Assembly: GCA_946223075.1 (NCBI GenBank)
Contig: CAMILZ010000005.1
Span: 40,247-104,246 of the forward strand
Direction of reading: 5' to 3'
DNA from: an uncultured Dermabacteraceae bacterium
Lineage (GTDB): Bacteria > Actinomycetota > Actinomycetes > Actinomycetales > Dermabacteraceae
DNA: 64,000 bases
This document shows, one piece after another, positions 17,728 through 26,739 of this stretch (the first letter of the stretch is position 1; each line of letters starts with the position of its first letter). The translations under genes and the position numbers were made by a program. Below the pieces are notes generated by a model. It was given only the letters and a program-made list of their open reading frames with translations. It was not told the origin of the DNA and searched no databases.

Positions 17728-19164
17728 CTAGTTTGTGAGGCTCCAGCGGGAGGAGCCCGCGGAGTCTTCGATGCGAATACCGGCGGCGGCGAAGCGATCA
17801 CGGATCGCGTCGGCGCTCGCCCAGTCCTTGTTCTTGCGTGCTTCGGCGCGCTCGGCGAGCTGGGCGCGGATGAGGGCGTCAAGCGCCTCGTGTTCCGCGC
17901 CGTTCGCTCCGCTTTCTTCGCTCCACGAGGCACCGAGCAGGTCGAGGCCAAAGACATCGAGCATGTCACGCAGGTCATTCACGGCCTTGGCGACCTCGTG
18001 AGCCTCGATGTTCTGGCTCGCGAGGAGGGTGTTGAGCTGTCCGTGGCGTTCGTGGACGACGGCGAGCGCATCGGCGACGCCGAGGTCGTCGTTCATCGCA
18101 TCCGTGAAGCGTTCGGGCAGATCTCCGCTGCCCGGTTCGCGAAGCTCATCGGTTGCGCCGGCCTGCTCGAGTGCTTCGAGAGCACGCGTGAGGGAGCCGC
18201 GAAGGCGTGCGAGCACGGTCTCGGCTTCCGCGAGGGTCGTCTCGTTGAACTCCACATTGGTGCGGTAGTGGGAGCCGACGATGGCGAGGCGAACGGCAGC
18301 TGCCGAGTGCTTCGCGAGGACGTCCTCCGCCGTAATGAAGTTGCCGAGGCTCTTGCCCATCTTCATGCCGTCGACGGTGAGCATTCCCGAATGCATCCAG
18401 CGCTGCGCGAAACCGTAGCCGGCGCCGTAGCTCTGTGCCTGTTCGTTTTCGTGATGCGGGAAGCGCAGGTCCAGACCTCCGCCGTGGATATCGAAGCTCT
18501 CCCCCACGTACTTTTTCGCCATGGCCGAGCATTCGAGATGCCACCCCGGGCGGCCCTCGCCGAAGGGCGTCGACCACTTCGCGGTCGCGGGCTCCCCCGC
18601 TTTCGCTTTCTTCCACAGCGCGAAGTCGCGCGGGTCCTGTTTGAGGGTCGAATCGGCCTCGGCATCGTCGACCATGTTCTCGATCGACTGGTTCGTGAGC
18701 GAGCCGTATTCGGGCAACGACGAAACGTCGAAGTACACGCTTCCCTCGCCATCGGCGTAGGCGTGCCCGCGCTCGATGAGTCGCTGCATAAAGTCGATCA
18801 TCTCGGTGACGTGCCCCGTGGCGCGCGGCTCGTAATCGGGGCGCACGGCGCCGAGGCGGTCCATGATCTCGCCAAATTTTCGCTCGTTCGCGTACGACCA
18901 CTTCCACCACGCTTCGCCTTCTTCGGCGGCGCGCGCGAGGATCTTGTCGTCGATGTCGGTCACGTTGCGCACGTAGATCACGCGGTATCCGCTGCGGCGC
19001 AGCCACCGCACGAGCACGTCAAAGGCGAGGAACGTGCGGATGTGCCCCACGTGGGGACCGTCCTGGACGGTGGGCCCGCATACGTAGAGCGAAACCTCCC
19101 CTTCTTTGAGCGGGGTGAAATCCGAAACGGTCCTGGTCTTCGAGTCATGCAGTCGTAGAGTCAC
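17728..19164 (-). CDS. cysS: Cysteine--tRNA ligase
   Basis: 478 residues. Class I signatures: YVCGPTVQDGPHVGHIRTFLAFDVL (HIGH as HVGH, with the zinc-ligand cysteine just before it), WHLECSAMAKKYVGESFDIHGGGLDLRFPHHENE, and KMGKSLGNFI as the KMSKS loop. The C-terminal DALR-type anticodon domain follows. It charges tRNA(Cys). The sequence is complete relative to the family. Confidence 0.97.
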   Translation of the reverse strand: MTLRLHDSKTRTVSDFTPLKEGEVSLYVCGPTVQDGPHVGHIRTFLAFDVLVRWLRRSGYRVIYVRNVTDIDDKILARAAEEGEAWWKWSYANERKFGEIMDRLGAVRPDYEPRATGHVTEMIDFMQRLIERGHAYADGEGSVYFDVSSLPEYGSLTNQSIENMVDDAEADSTLKQDPRDFALWKKAKAGEPATAKWSTPFGEGRPGWHLECSAMAKKYVGESFDIHGGGLDLRFPHHENEQAQSYGAGYGFAQRWMHSGMLTVDGMKMGKSLGNFITAEDVLAKHSAAAVRLAIVGSHYRTNVEFNETTLAEAETVLARLRGSLTRALEALEQAGATDELREPGSGDLPERFTDAMNDDLGVADALAVVHERHGQLNTLLASQNIEAHEVAKAVNDLRDMLDVFGLDLLGASWSEESGANGAEHEALDALIRAQLAERAEARKNKDWASADAIRDRFAAAGIRIEDSAGSSRWSLTN

Positions 19165-19197
19165 GTCGTTAAGCCTAGCCTCTCGTGGGTATCGAAA

Positions 19198-19228
19198 AAG
19201 CGAGGAGCACTCGTGGCGCCCCTCGCTT
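19198..19228 (-). terminator. Rho-independent terminator after holin-family gene
   Basis: On the minus strand AAGCGAGG (19228-19221) pairs with CCTCGCTT (19205-19198), followed by a TTTTT run. It lies 17 bp beyond the stop of the gene at 19246. Confidence 0.85.
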
Positions 19229-19245
19229 CTCGGTGGTGGTGATGT

Positions 19246-19752
19246 TTAGATCTCGCGCGGCGTTGCGGCGCTGACCTGCTTGCCGTAGAGCTCTTCGAAT
19301 GCGTCGTCGTAATCGACGGAGTTCACGCGGCGCTTGCCCTGAACCGAATCGACGGCGCTCTTCGCGGTTTCAATCGTGACCTCGGGAGCGGTGATCTTCT
19401 TGACGATCAGGAAAGCGATGAGGCCTAGGATCGCGCCGAGCACCACGAGCGAGCCGCACACGATGAGGAACGACGCCCATGCCGGTAGGCCGAGTGCCAC
19501 GAGACCCCATGCACAGAAGAAGAGGAACATGACCCATGCGCTCAAAAGGAAGAACACGAGAACCGCGGCGAGCGCTGCGACTGCGCCACCCTTGACGGCG
19601 ATGCCCGTGATTTCCTTCTTCGCGATCGCGACCTGCTGGTCGATCACGGAAGTGAATTCGTTCTTAATCGAGGCGACAAGTTCGCCAATCGACCGCGAGG
19701 TCGTGCTCGTTCGGCGTTCGTTCGAAGAGCGGTCGTTCGAGGAGTTGATCAT
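19246..19752 (-). CDS. Phage-holin-family (holin-X type) membrane protein
   Basis: 168 residues: an amphipathic N-terminal helix (IGELVASIKNEFTSVIDQQVAIAKKEI), then two strong membrane segments (AVAALAAVLVFFLLSAWVMFLFF and WASFLIVCGSLVVLGAILGLIAFLIV), then a soluble tail ending DAFEELYG. This is the usual layout of the chromosomally encoded actinobacterial holin-X family. No other phage gene is nearby, so it is not evidence of a prophage. The function is unknown. Confidence 0.8.
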   Translation of the reverse strand: MINSSNDRSSNERRTSTTSRSIGELVASIKNEFTSVIDQQVAIAKKEITGIAVKGGAVAALAAVLVFFLLSAWVMFLFFCAWGLVALGLPAWASFLIVCGSLVVLGAILGLIAFLIVKKITAPEVTIETAKSAVDSVQGKRRVNSVDYDDAFEELYGKQVSAATPREI

Positions 19753-19827
19753 GCACTCAGCCTATCAATGTAGTCCCTGCATCGTTCAGGGGATTCGAAG
19801 GGTTTTCTCCGGTTGGTGGTGTGATGT

Positions 19828-20988
19828 TCAGTCGATCGTCACACGCCTGCGGCGCTGTTGCTCGGGGCGGGGGCCTGCGGAGGAAGAGCGACGCACGATG
19901 AGGTGCGGCGACACGGCCGTGTCACGCGCGGGTCCTTCGAAGCCGCCAATGCGCTCGACGAGCATCTGCGCTCCGAGCGCGCCGATGCGGCGCGAGTTCG
20001 GGTCAATGCTCGTCACTTGCGCGATGCCGGACGACGCGAGTGACGTATTGCCATAGCCCGTCACGGCCAATTGTGCGGGCACGTCGTAGCCGGCATCGGC
20101 TGCCGCCGAAAGCACGCCTACGGCGGTCACGTCATTCGAGCACGTGATCGCGGTGGGAACCTGGCTTCCGCGAAGGAGCATTGATCCGGCCGTTTGGCCG
20201 ACCTGCTCGCTGAAGTCTGCGGGTTCAACGCGGGCGTGATCCTCGAGGCCGTGACGTTTCATCGCCGCCTTAAACGCTGCTGCGCGTTCCTTCGCCACCG
20301 CGTAGCCTACGCCACCGACGTGCGCGATGTCCTTGTGCCCAAGGCTCACGAGGTGATCCACGAGGAGGCCGTACCCGGCTTCGTCGTCGATGCGGACCGT
20401 ATCGGACTTGCCGATGCGTTCCTTCGAGCCACCGATCGCCACGAGAGGGCGATTACCGATCGCTTCGAAGACCTTGTCGAGTTCCGGAAGCTCGCTCGCC
20501 ATGATGAAGCCATCGACGCCGAGGGCCGTGAGCGAGGAGATCGTCTCTTCTTCAAGGGCGACGGGGTACTCGGGCATGCGGCGTCGCGTGGGCACGACCA
20601 CGACGTGACGGCCGGTCGCCGAAAGCTCGATGCGGATCGAGCGCACGATGTCCGAGATCCACGTGTTGCGCATCGTGTTGACGAGCACGGCAACGACGCC
20701 GCGGTGATCGTCCTCGCTCGTGAGGTCCTCGAGCGGGTAGTTCAGCCGTTCGGCGGTTTCTCGCACGGCCGTCACGAGTTTCGAGTTAATATCGGATTCT
20801 CCGCGGAGTGCGCGAAGCGCGACCGCTGCCGTAATGCCGAGGGAGTTGGCGACCTCCGTGAGCGTTGCGCGTTCGTCGTCGGTGCGCTCCTTCGCTTCAG
20901 GCGCGACTTCTGCCGCTGCCGCGAGCTCTTCGGGGCTCTCACCGGATGCGAAATCGCCGTTGATGTCGCTGCTAGCTGAATCGTTCAT
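19828..20988 (-). CDS. LacI-family transcriptional regulator
   Basis: 386 residues. After an acidic, poorly ordered start (~40 residues) comes a helix-turn-helix, TLTEVANSLGITAAVALRALRGESDINSKLVTAVRETAERLNY. It is somewhat divergent from canonical LacI (AAVALRAL rather than xTVSRVL). A periplasmic-binding-like effector domain follows, including GVVAVLVNTMRNTWISDIVRSI, VDHLVSLGHKDIAHVGG and AITCSNDVTAVGVLSAA. The effector is unknown. The divergent recognition helix suggests an unusual operator. It is co-oriented with sdaA 81 bp upstream. Confidence 0.9.
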   Translation of the reverse strand: MNDSASSDINGDFASGESPEELAAAAEVAPEAKERTDDERATLTEVANSLGITAAVALRALRGESDINSKLVTAVRETAERLNYPLEDLTSEDDHRGVVAVLVNTMRNTWISDIVRSIRIELSATGRHVVVVPTRRRMPEYPVALEEETISSLTALGVDGFIMASELPELDKVFEAIGNRPLVAIGGSKERIGKSDTVRIDDEAGYGLLVDHLVSLGHKDIAHVGGVGYAVAKERAAAFKAAMKRHGLEDHARVEPADFSEQVGQTAGSMLLRGSQVPTAITCSNDVTAVGVLSAAADAGYDVPAQLAVTGYGNTSLASSGIAQVTSIDPNSRRIGALGAQMLVERIGGFEGPARDTAVSPHLIVRRSSSAGPRPEQQRRRRVTID

Positions 20989-21021
20989 GGGGCCTTAGCC
21001 GTCCTTTTCTTCTGTGGAAGC

Positions 21022-21038
21022 CGCGCCGAGCCGGCGCG
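21022..21038 (-). terminator. Short GC hairpin after sdaA
   Basis: CGCGCCG (21022-21028) pairs with CGGCGCG (21032-21038) around AGC. It is 32 bp past the sdaA stop on the minus strand. No clear T-run follows, so it is a weak terminator candidate. Confidence 0.4.
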
Positions 21039-21069
21039 TAGCATTCGGTTTAACGGTAGCCCACGCGCC

Positions 21070-22488
21070 TCAACACGCGGGCAAAGACACGGGGACCGTG
21101 ACGGCAAGGCCGCCCATCGCCGTCTCTTTGTAACGTTCGTTCATGTCTTTGCCCGTGCGGCGCATCGTTTCGAGCACGGTGTCGAACGAGACGAAGTGCT
21201 CGCCATTGCCGCGCATCGCGAAACGCACCGCGGTGATCGACTTGATGGCCCCCATCGCGTTGCGTTCGATGCAGGGCACCTGCACAAGCCCGCCCACGGG
21301 GTCGCACGTGAGACCGAGGTTGTGTTCCATAGCGATCTCGGCAGCGTTTTCGACCTGACCGGGCTTCGCCCCCATCACTTCCGCGAGGCCCGCGGCTGCC
21401 ATCGAGCTTGCCGAGCCAACTTCACCTTGGCAGCCAACTTCCGCGCCCGAAATCGACGCGCGTTCCTTGCACAGCGACCCGAAAGCCGCTGCCGCAAGCA
21501 TGAAGCGCACGATCATGTCGTCGCGATTGTCGTAGCGAAGGTAGGTGAGGGCGTAGTAGAGCACCGCGGGAATGATGCCGGCAGCGCCGTTGGTGGGGGC
21601 GGTCACGACGCGTCCACCGCCCGCGTTTTCTTCGTTGACCGAAAGCGCCGCGAGGCTGACCCACTCGAAAGCGTTATCGGCGCGGTGGTTCGGATCTTCG
21701 AGCTGGAGAGCGTCGTGCCAGCCTGCTGCCCTGCGCCGCACGTTGAGGCCGCCGGGCAACACGCCCGTCGTGTTCATGCCACGCTCGATACACGCCTCCA
21801 TGACGCCCCAGATTTCGAGGATGCCCTTGCGGATCTCGCTCTCGGTTCGCCACTGGCGCTCACGCATAAGCATCGCTTGCGACACAGAAACGCCTTGCTC
21901 CTCGCATACGCGAAGAAGTTCCTCGCCGCTCTCGAAGATCGGCTTGGCCTCGCCTTCGCCCGCGGCGGGGTTCTCGCCTTCGGCGGCGGAGTCCGACGCT
22001 TGCTGGGCTTCAAGCTCCTCTTTGTCCACGACGAAGCCGCCACCGATCGAGAACATCGTGCGTTTGTCGAGCTCGTTGCCGCTTTCGTCAAGGACCGCGA
22101 ACGTCATGCCGTTCGAGTGCTCGGGGAGGAACGTGAGCGGGTGAAGAACGATTGTGGAGGGCCGAAGGCTCACGGGGACGCGCCCACCGAGCATGAGACC
22201 ACCGTTGTCGTCGATCGCTTTCGCTCGTGCCCATGCTTCGGTCGGGTCGATCGTCGCAGGATCGTTCCCTTCGAGTCCGAGAACGACCGCGTCAAGCGTT
22301 CCGTGGCCCATGCCGGTCGCAGCAAGCGAGCCGTAGAGATGCACCTCGACGTCGGCGATGTCGGGGCCGATCGTGGGGTGCGCGAGTGCGGCATCCGCAA
22401 ATTCCTTCGCGGCGCGCATGGGGCCGACGGTGTGCGAGCTCGAGGGGCCGATCCCAATCTTGAACAGGTCGAAGAGGCTCACGCTCAT
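21070..22488 (-). CDS. sdaA: L-serine ammonia-lyase (single-chain, iron-sulfur type)
   Basis: 472 residues with fused beta and alpha domains. The N-terminal part has SLFDLFKIGIGPSSSHTVGPMRAAKEF. The C-terminal part has APTNGAAGIIPAVLYY, GAEVGCQGEVGSASSMAAAGLAEVMG and HNLGLTCDPVGGLVQVPCIERNAMGAIKS, which include the cysteines expected to hold the 4Fe-4S cluster. It converts serine to pyruvate and ammonia. A well-placed AAGGAGA precedes the ATG. It could consume serine derived from glycine. Confidence 0.96.
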   Translation of the reverse strand: MSVSLFDLFKIGIGPSSSHTVGPMRAAKEFADAALAHPTIGPDIADVEVHLYGSLAATGMGHGTLDAVVLGLEGNDPATIDPTEAWARAKAIDDNGGLMLGGRVPVSLRPSTIVLHPLTFLPEHSNGMTFAVLDESGNELDKRTMFSIGGGFVVDKEELEAQQASDSAAEGENPAAGEGEAKPIFESGEELLRVCEEQGVSVSQAMLMRERQWRTESEIRKGILEIWGVMEACIERGMNTTGVLPGGLNVRRRAAGWHDALQLEDPNHRADNAFEWVSLAALSVNEENAGGGRVVTAPTNGAAGIIPAVLYYALTYLRYDNRDDMIVRFMLAAAAFGSLCKERASISGAEVGCQGEVGSASSMAAAGLAEVMGAKPGQVENAAEIAMEHNLGLTCDPVGGLVQVPCIERNAMGAIKSITAVRFAMRGNGEHFVSFDTVLETMRRTGKDMNERYKETAMGGLAVTVPVSLPAC

Positions 22489-22539
22489 CAGTGGTCTCCT
22501 TCTCGTGTCGTAGGCGAAACGCGTGGTCGATATGAAGCC

Positions 22540-24003
22540 TTAGCGTGACCGTCGCTGGCCACGCGTGCGGGTTGTGGAAGCATTGCGGGCCCGGCGAGCG
22601 TCGGACCCCCGCTTTTTCCCAGCCGTGCGGCGGCCTTTGCGCGAGCCGGACGAGCGTGAAGAGGAGGACCTCTCGTGCTCGTCGTAGATCGCGCGGCGCT
22701 TTTCGTTTTCGCGCCTTTCGGCGGCATTTCGCGAATTGGCCCCGCGCATCCGGGTGACATCGAGCTTACGGGGCGCGCCCTTGTACTTGACGAGCTGAGG
22801 GTCCCTCGCGGGGGTGCCGCTCGGGGTCCTTCCTCCGACATACCGGATCACCTCAGCAGCCTCGGAGTTCACCTCGCTCCACTCGGGTTCCACCTTTGCG
22901 GCCTCCATCACCTGGCGTGTCTTCTTCTCCTGGTGCGGAAGGGCGAGCGTGACGACGACACCTGAAGCGCCTGCACGTGCGGTTCGACCCGAGCGGTGCA
23001 CGTACTCTTTCGCGTCATCGGAGGGGTCGACGTGCAACACGAGCGAGACATCGTCGATGTGGATGCCACGCGCGGCTACGTCCGTTGCGACGAGCACATC
23101 GAAGGCCCCCTGGCGGAACCCGGCGAGGACGTTCGTGCGAAGCCCCTGCTGTTTATTGCCGTGAAGCGCCGCAGCGGGGATACCCACCTCGATGAGTTCC
23201 TGCGCAACGCGCTCAGCTCCGAGCTGCGTTCGAGTAAAGAGAAGCGTGCGGCCATCGCGCGCGGCAATGTGCGCTGTGATCTGGCGCTTTTTCTTCGGGT
23301 TGATCGCGTACACCACGTGGCGCATGTTCTGCACCGCCGCGGCAACCGGAGTGGTCTCGTGCGTCACGGGGTCCACGAGGAAGCGATCGGTAATGGCATC
23401 GACCTGTTCGTCGAGTGTCGCGGAAAAGAGCATCTTCTGCGTCCCCATCTCGACATGCGCGAGGATTTCGGTCACGACGGGAAGGAAGCCGAGGTCCGCC
23501 ATGTGGTCGGCCTCGTCAATCACTGTTGTCTCGATACGGTCGAGGAAAAGGTCTCCGCGCTGGGCGAGGTCCACGACGCGTCCGGGTGTCGCAACGATGA
23601 TCTCGACGCCGCGACGAAGTGCGTCGGCCTGCTTGTCGATGTTCATGCCGCCGGAAACGAGCTGAGCCTTAATCCCCACGGCGCGCGCGAAGGGGTGGAT
23701 CGTATCCACGACCTGCACGGCAAGCTCGCGCGTGGGAACGAGAACCATGCCGAACGGGCGACGCCTGTGCGAGCTGCGGTGGCGGAACCGCGCACACATC
23801 GAAAGGGCAAACGCGAGGGTTTTACCCGATCCTGTTTCGGCACGGGCAAGAACGTCACGGCCCGCGAGCGCGTCGGGGAGGATCGCTTCCTGGATCTCAA
23901 AAGCCCGCTCGAAGCCCTGCGCCTCGAGTTCTTGTACGAGCTCTTCGGGAAGCGCCATGGCATCGAAGCGCTCGGCCTTGTGGGTCCTGCGTGACTTGGG
24001 CAT
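22540..24003 (-). CDS. DEAD-box RNA helicase
   Basis: 487 residues. Q-motif GFERAFEIQEAILPDALAGRD, motif I ARAETGSGKT, Ia PTRELAVQV, II VIDEADHM, III SATLD, V ATDVAARGIHIDDVSLV and VI YVHRSGRTARAGASG are all intact. A lysine/arginine/serine-rich tail of ~90 residues probably binds RNA. It resembles RhlE/DeaD-type helicases; which one cannot be decided from the motifs. ATG 24003 is chosen, with AAAGGGG about eight bases upstream. A near-copy of the dispersed 13-mer (one mismatch) falls in the tail at 22594. Confidence 0.93.
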   Translation of the reverse strand: MPKSRRTHKAERFDAMALPEELVQELEAQGFERAFEIQEAILPDALAGRDVLARAETGSGKTLAFALSMCARFRHRSSHRRRPFGMVLVPTRELAVQVVDTIHPFARAVGIKAQLVSGGMNIDKQADALRRGVEIIVATPGRVVDLAQRGDLFLDRIETTVIDEADHMADLGFLPVVTEILAHVEMGTQKMLFSATLDEQVDAITDRFLVDPVTHETTPVAAAVQNMRHVVYAINPKKKRQITAHIAARDGRTLLFTRTQLGAERVAQELIEVGIPAAALHGNKQQGLRTNVLAGFRQGAFDVLVATDVAARGIHIDDVSLVLHVDPSDDAKEYVHRSGRTARAGASGVVVTLALPHQEKKTRQVMEAAKVEPEWSEVNSEAAEVIRYVGGRTPSGTPARDPQLVKYKGAPRKLDVTRMRGANSRNAAERRENEKRRAIYDEHERSSSSRSSGSRKGRRTAGKKRGSDARRARNASTTRTRGQRRSR

Positions 24004-24203
24004 GGTGATGGCCCCTTTCTTCGCGCGTCCGCGCGGTCCGGTGTTTCTCGTGGGCGCCGTGGCGCCGGGCCCAAATGGGCGGTAAACGCTCCAAGTATCC
24101 GTGACGTCCACTCTTGGCGGGAAGGGCCCTACGGGCACATCGTTTGCAAACTCACGTCAAGCACCCTCCCGGGCGCGCTGGAGGAATGGAATACTTAAGC
24201 ACC

Positions 24204-24611
24204 GTGCTGCGAACACTCATGACCTCCAAGATTCATCGTGCCACCGTCACGCAAGCCGATCTCCACTACGTTGGGTCGGTCACCGTCGATGCCGATTTGC
24301 TCGATGCCGCCGGCCTCCTCGAGAACGAGCTCGTCGCGATCGTCGATGTCACGAACGGCGCTCGCCTCGAGACCTACGTCATCCGAGGCGAAGCCGGAAG
24401 TGGCGAGATCAAGATCAACGGCGCCGCGGCTCACCTCGTGCATCCCGGTGATCTCGTCATCCTCATTGCTTACGGGCAGTTCACGCCGGAGGAGGCTGCC
24501 GCGCACACGCCGCGCATAGTCCACGTCGACGACAAGAACCGCATCGTCGCTCTTGGTCACGACCCTGCCGAAGCCGTTCCGGGCGCTGCCGACCAAGTCT
24601 CCTCGAGGTAG
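24204..24611 (+). CDS. panD: Aspartate 1-decarboxylase
   Basis: 135 residues starting with GTG, VLRTLMTSKIHRATVTQADLHYVGSVTVDADLLDAAGLLENE. The proenzyme self-cleaves between Gly24 and Ser25 (YVG/SVT) to form the pyruvoyl group. NGARLETYVIRGEAGSGEIKINGAAAHLVHPGDLVI completes the family pattern. It makes beta-alanine for PanC. The GTG is preferred because family members begin (M)LRTM; GGAGG lies 17 bp upstream, rather far, and a start at ATG 24219 cannot be excluded. The AEC gene follows after 5 bp. Confidence 0.95.
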   Translation: MLRTLMTSKIHRATVTQADLHYVGSVTVDADLLDAAGLLENELVAIVDVTNGARLETYVIRGEAGSGEIKINGAAAHLVHPGDLVILIAYGQFTPEEAAAHTPRIVHVDDKNRIVALGHDPAEAVPGAADQVSSR

Positions 24612-24616
24612 CCGTC

Positions 24617-25546
24617 GTGGCGGGAGTCGTGAGCGGCTTCTTCGTGATCGCCGTGATCGTCGCCGTAGGCGCGTTCGCGGGATGGAGCAACCTCATGGGC
24701 CCACAGGGGCGCTTCGTTCTCAACCGCCTCACCTACTTCATCGCGGGGCCGTGCCTCGTTTTCGTGTCGCTCATCAAGAGCGATCTCGCCCTGGTATTCT
24801 CGGCGAATTTCGCCGTTGCCGCCCTCGCCGGGCTCCTCACGACCGCGCTCGCCGCGGTCCTCTCCATCGCGTTCCTCAAACAGGACCTTCCTCATACCGT
24901 AATCTCCTCGGTGTCCGCCTCGATGGTCAATAGCGCGAACATGGGATTCCCGATCGCCGCGTACGTTCTCGGCGACGTCGCGCTTGCGCTCCCCGTGGCG
25001 CTATGGCAGATGGCGGTGTTCACGCCCCTGTTTCAGTCGGTCCTCCACTCCGCGGTCTCGGGGCAGCGCCCAAGTCTGCGAGCTCTCACGGGCACGATCA
25101 TCGCGAATCCCATGATCGCCGCGTCGGCGGCGGGGCTTGCCGTTCTCGGCTTCGACCTTCACCTGCCCGCCTTCGTGATCGAGCCGATCGACGTCATAGC
25201 GGGCATCTCGATCCCGGGCATGCTGCTTGCCTTTGGCATGTCGCTCACCGCCTCGAGGCCCTTCTCAAAGGACGCGGGGCACCGCGCCGACATTGTCCTC
25301 GCGACCGTGCTTAAGCTCCTCGCGATGCCTCTCATCGCGTGGGCTCTCGCGCGCTGGGCCTTTGGTCTCGCGGGCACCGAGCTCTACGCGGCCGTCGTGC
25401 TCGCGGCGCTCCCCACCGCCCAAAACGTGTACGTCGCCGCGGCGCGCTATGAGGTCGGTGAGGAGATGACGCGCGACATCGCGCTCTTCACGTCGGTGGG
25501 CACCATGATCGCGCTCATGGTGATCGCTTCTCTGTTCGGCGCGTAA
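24617..25546 (+). CDS. AEC-family transporter
   Basis: 309 residues with about ten hydrophobic segments, beginning VSGFFVIAVIVAVGAFAGW and ending VGTMIALMVIASLF. The conserved mid-protein SMVNSANMGFPIAAYVLGDVALALPVALWQ and the late VVLAALPTAQNVYVAAARYEVGEE are typical of auxin-efflux-carrier-family permeases. The substrate is unknown; bacterial relatives move dicarboxylates or amino acids. It begins with GTG five bases after panD, so the two are likely co-transcribed, which makes a pantothenate-pathway metabolite possible but unproven. Confidence 0.87.
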   Translation: MAGVVSGFFVIAVIVAVGAFAGWSNLMGPQGRFVLNRLTYFIAGPCLVFVSLIKSDLALVFSANFAVAALAGLLTTALAAVLSIAFLKQDLPHTVISSVSASMVNSANMGFPIAAYVLGDVALALPVALWQMAVFTPLFQSVLHSAVSGQRPSLRALTGTIIANPMIAASAAGLAVLGFDLHLPAFVIEPIDVIAGISIPGMLLAFGMSLTASRPFSKDAGHRADIVLATVLKLLAMPLIAWALARWAFGLAGTELYAAVVLAALPTAQNVYVAAARYEVGEEMTRDIALFTSVGTMIALMVIASLFGA

Positions 25547-25572
25547 GAAACGATCTGCGTTAGGGTCGAGGC

Positions 25573-26037
25573 ATGTTGATTACTACCGTGTGCTGGGGCA
25601 ACATTTGCCGTTCCCCGATGGCCGAACGCATCCTTCGCTCGTCACTCGCCTCCCTCGATGGAGGCGAAAACATCACCGTCAATTCCGTGGGAGTGAGCAG
25701 CGAAGAGCTCGGCAATCCCATGGACCCGCGCGCGGCCCGCGTGCTCACGGCCGAGGGCTACGACGCGAGTGGCCACGCCGCCCGCCAGGTGAACGCCACG
25801 GACATCGAGAACACCGACCTTTTCGTAGCTGCCGAGCAGTTTCACCTCGACCGGCTGCGTGCGCTCGGAGCCCGCGAGGATCAGCTCGCCCTCATGACGG
25901 ATTTCGATCCCGAATCGGAGCCCGGTGCTCCCCTGCCCGACCCGTGGTACGGCGGTGCGGAAGATTTCGACAGGACTCTCGACGTTCTCAAGCGCGCGAT
26001 GCCGCGCCTCGCCGAGCACCTCGTGAAGGGCGCCTAG
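25573..26037 (+). CDS. Low-molecular-weight protein-tyrosine phosphatase
   Basis: 154 residues. The active-site loop is C7-WGNIC-R13-S, fitting CX5R with Trp after the nucleophile where Leu is usual. The catalytic acid loop DPWYGG is near the C-terminus. It could reverse tyrosine phosphorylation or act on small phosphoesters. Its last four bases overlap the stop of the convergent GrpB-family gene. Confidence 0.92.
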   Translation: MLITTVCWGNICRSPMAERILRSSLASLDGGENITVNSVGVSSEELGNPMDPRAARVLTAEGYDASGHAARQVNATDIENTDLFVAAEQFHLDRLRALGAREDQLALMTDFDPESEPGAPLPDPWYGGAEDFDRTLDVLKRAMPRLAEHLVKGA

Positions 26038-26570
26038 AAACTCGCACTAAGGCTCGCGAGGGCATCTTCGTCCATGCCTGCCTCGCGCAAGATCTTCTGA
26101 AACATCGGCGCCTTCGCGTCGCGATACTCGTCCACGTTGATCGCCCCCGTAAACGCGAGCCCACGCTTGTAGCCCGAGAACTCTGCGACAAGCTCGGGGC
26201 TGTTCATGAGGACCTGACGCGCGGCAATGCTCGCGTGAAGAAGCGGCGAGTTTTCGTCGAACACCGTAAGCGCGTGAAGCACACTCGAGGTGGGGGTGTT
26301 GAGTTTGCGGTACCCCTCCCCCTCCTGCTTCTCGCCCCCGGCCACGTAGCCGAGCGGGGCGAGCGCCTCGCACGCCTCATCGAGCGCGAGGGGCGCCGCG
26401 ATCACAGCAATATCGATGATGGGCCGGGCCACCATGCCCGGAACCGACGTCGCACCAATGTGCTCGATACCCTGGCCGCCATGGCCGTCAAGGGCATCCA
26501 CGAGGGTCGTCGCGACACCCATGAAATCGCCGACCCAGGACTCGGAATACTCGCTCAAATGAATCGCCAT
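26034..26570 (-). CDS. GrpB-family (UPF0157) nucleotidyltransferase-fold protein
   Basis: 178 residues. HIGATSVPGMVARPIIDIAVI is the GrpB core corresponding to the nucleotidyltransferase-like GSxS and acidic patch. HALTVFDENSPLLHASIAARQVLMNSPELVAEFSGYK is also characteristic. The family is distinct from GrpE and its activity is unknown. It is divergent from leuS, with a copy of the dispersed 13-mer in the gap. Confidence 0.88.
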   Translation of the reverse strand: MAIHLSEYSESWVGDFMGVATTLVDALDGHGGQGIEHIGATSVPGMVARPIIDIAVIAAPLALDEACEALAPLGYVAGGEKQEGEGYRKLNTPTSSVLHALTVFDENSPLLHASIAARQVLMNSPELVAEFSGYKRGLAFTGAINVDEYRDAKAPMFQKILREAGMDEDALASLSASF

Positions 26571-26627
26571 GCACCTATCCTACGGGCCGCACACCATCCT
26601 CACGACGCGAAAAGCACTCGGGGCGCG

Positions 26628-26640
26628 GCAAGCGTCGGAC
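26628..26640 (+). repeat. Copy of dispersed 13-mer GCAAGCGTCGGAC
   Basis: Exact copy in the divergent gap between the GrpB-family gene and leuS, about 100 bp before the leuS start. Confidence 0.6.
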
Positions 26641-26739
26641 CTCCCCGCAACGAGATAAAGGCGCAGCACGTAGACTGGTGGCAGCGAATGCGCGCTCGAC
26701 AGTTGTCGCGCACGAAACCGATTCGAGGAAAGGGACACG

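Noticed and set aside
19246..19752. Prophage remnant
   Set aside because: The holin-family gene is a common chromosomal actinobacterial gene; no integrase, capsid, portal or attachment site lies nearby.
24004..24203. tRNA gene in the panD upstream gap
   Set aside because: A GGCGCC/GGCGCC hairpin is present, but no cloverleaf, T-loop or anticodon arm can be folded.
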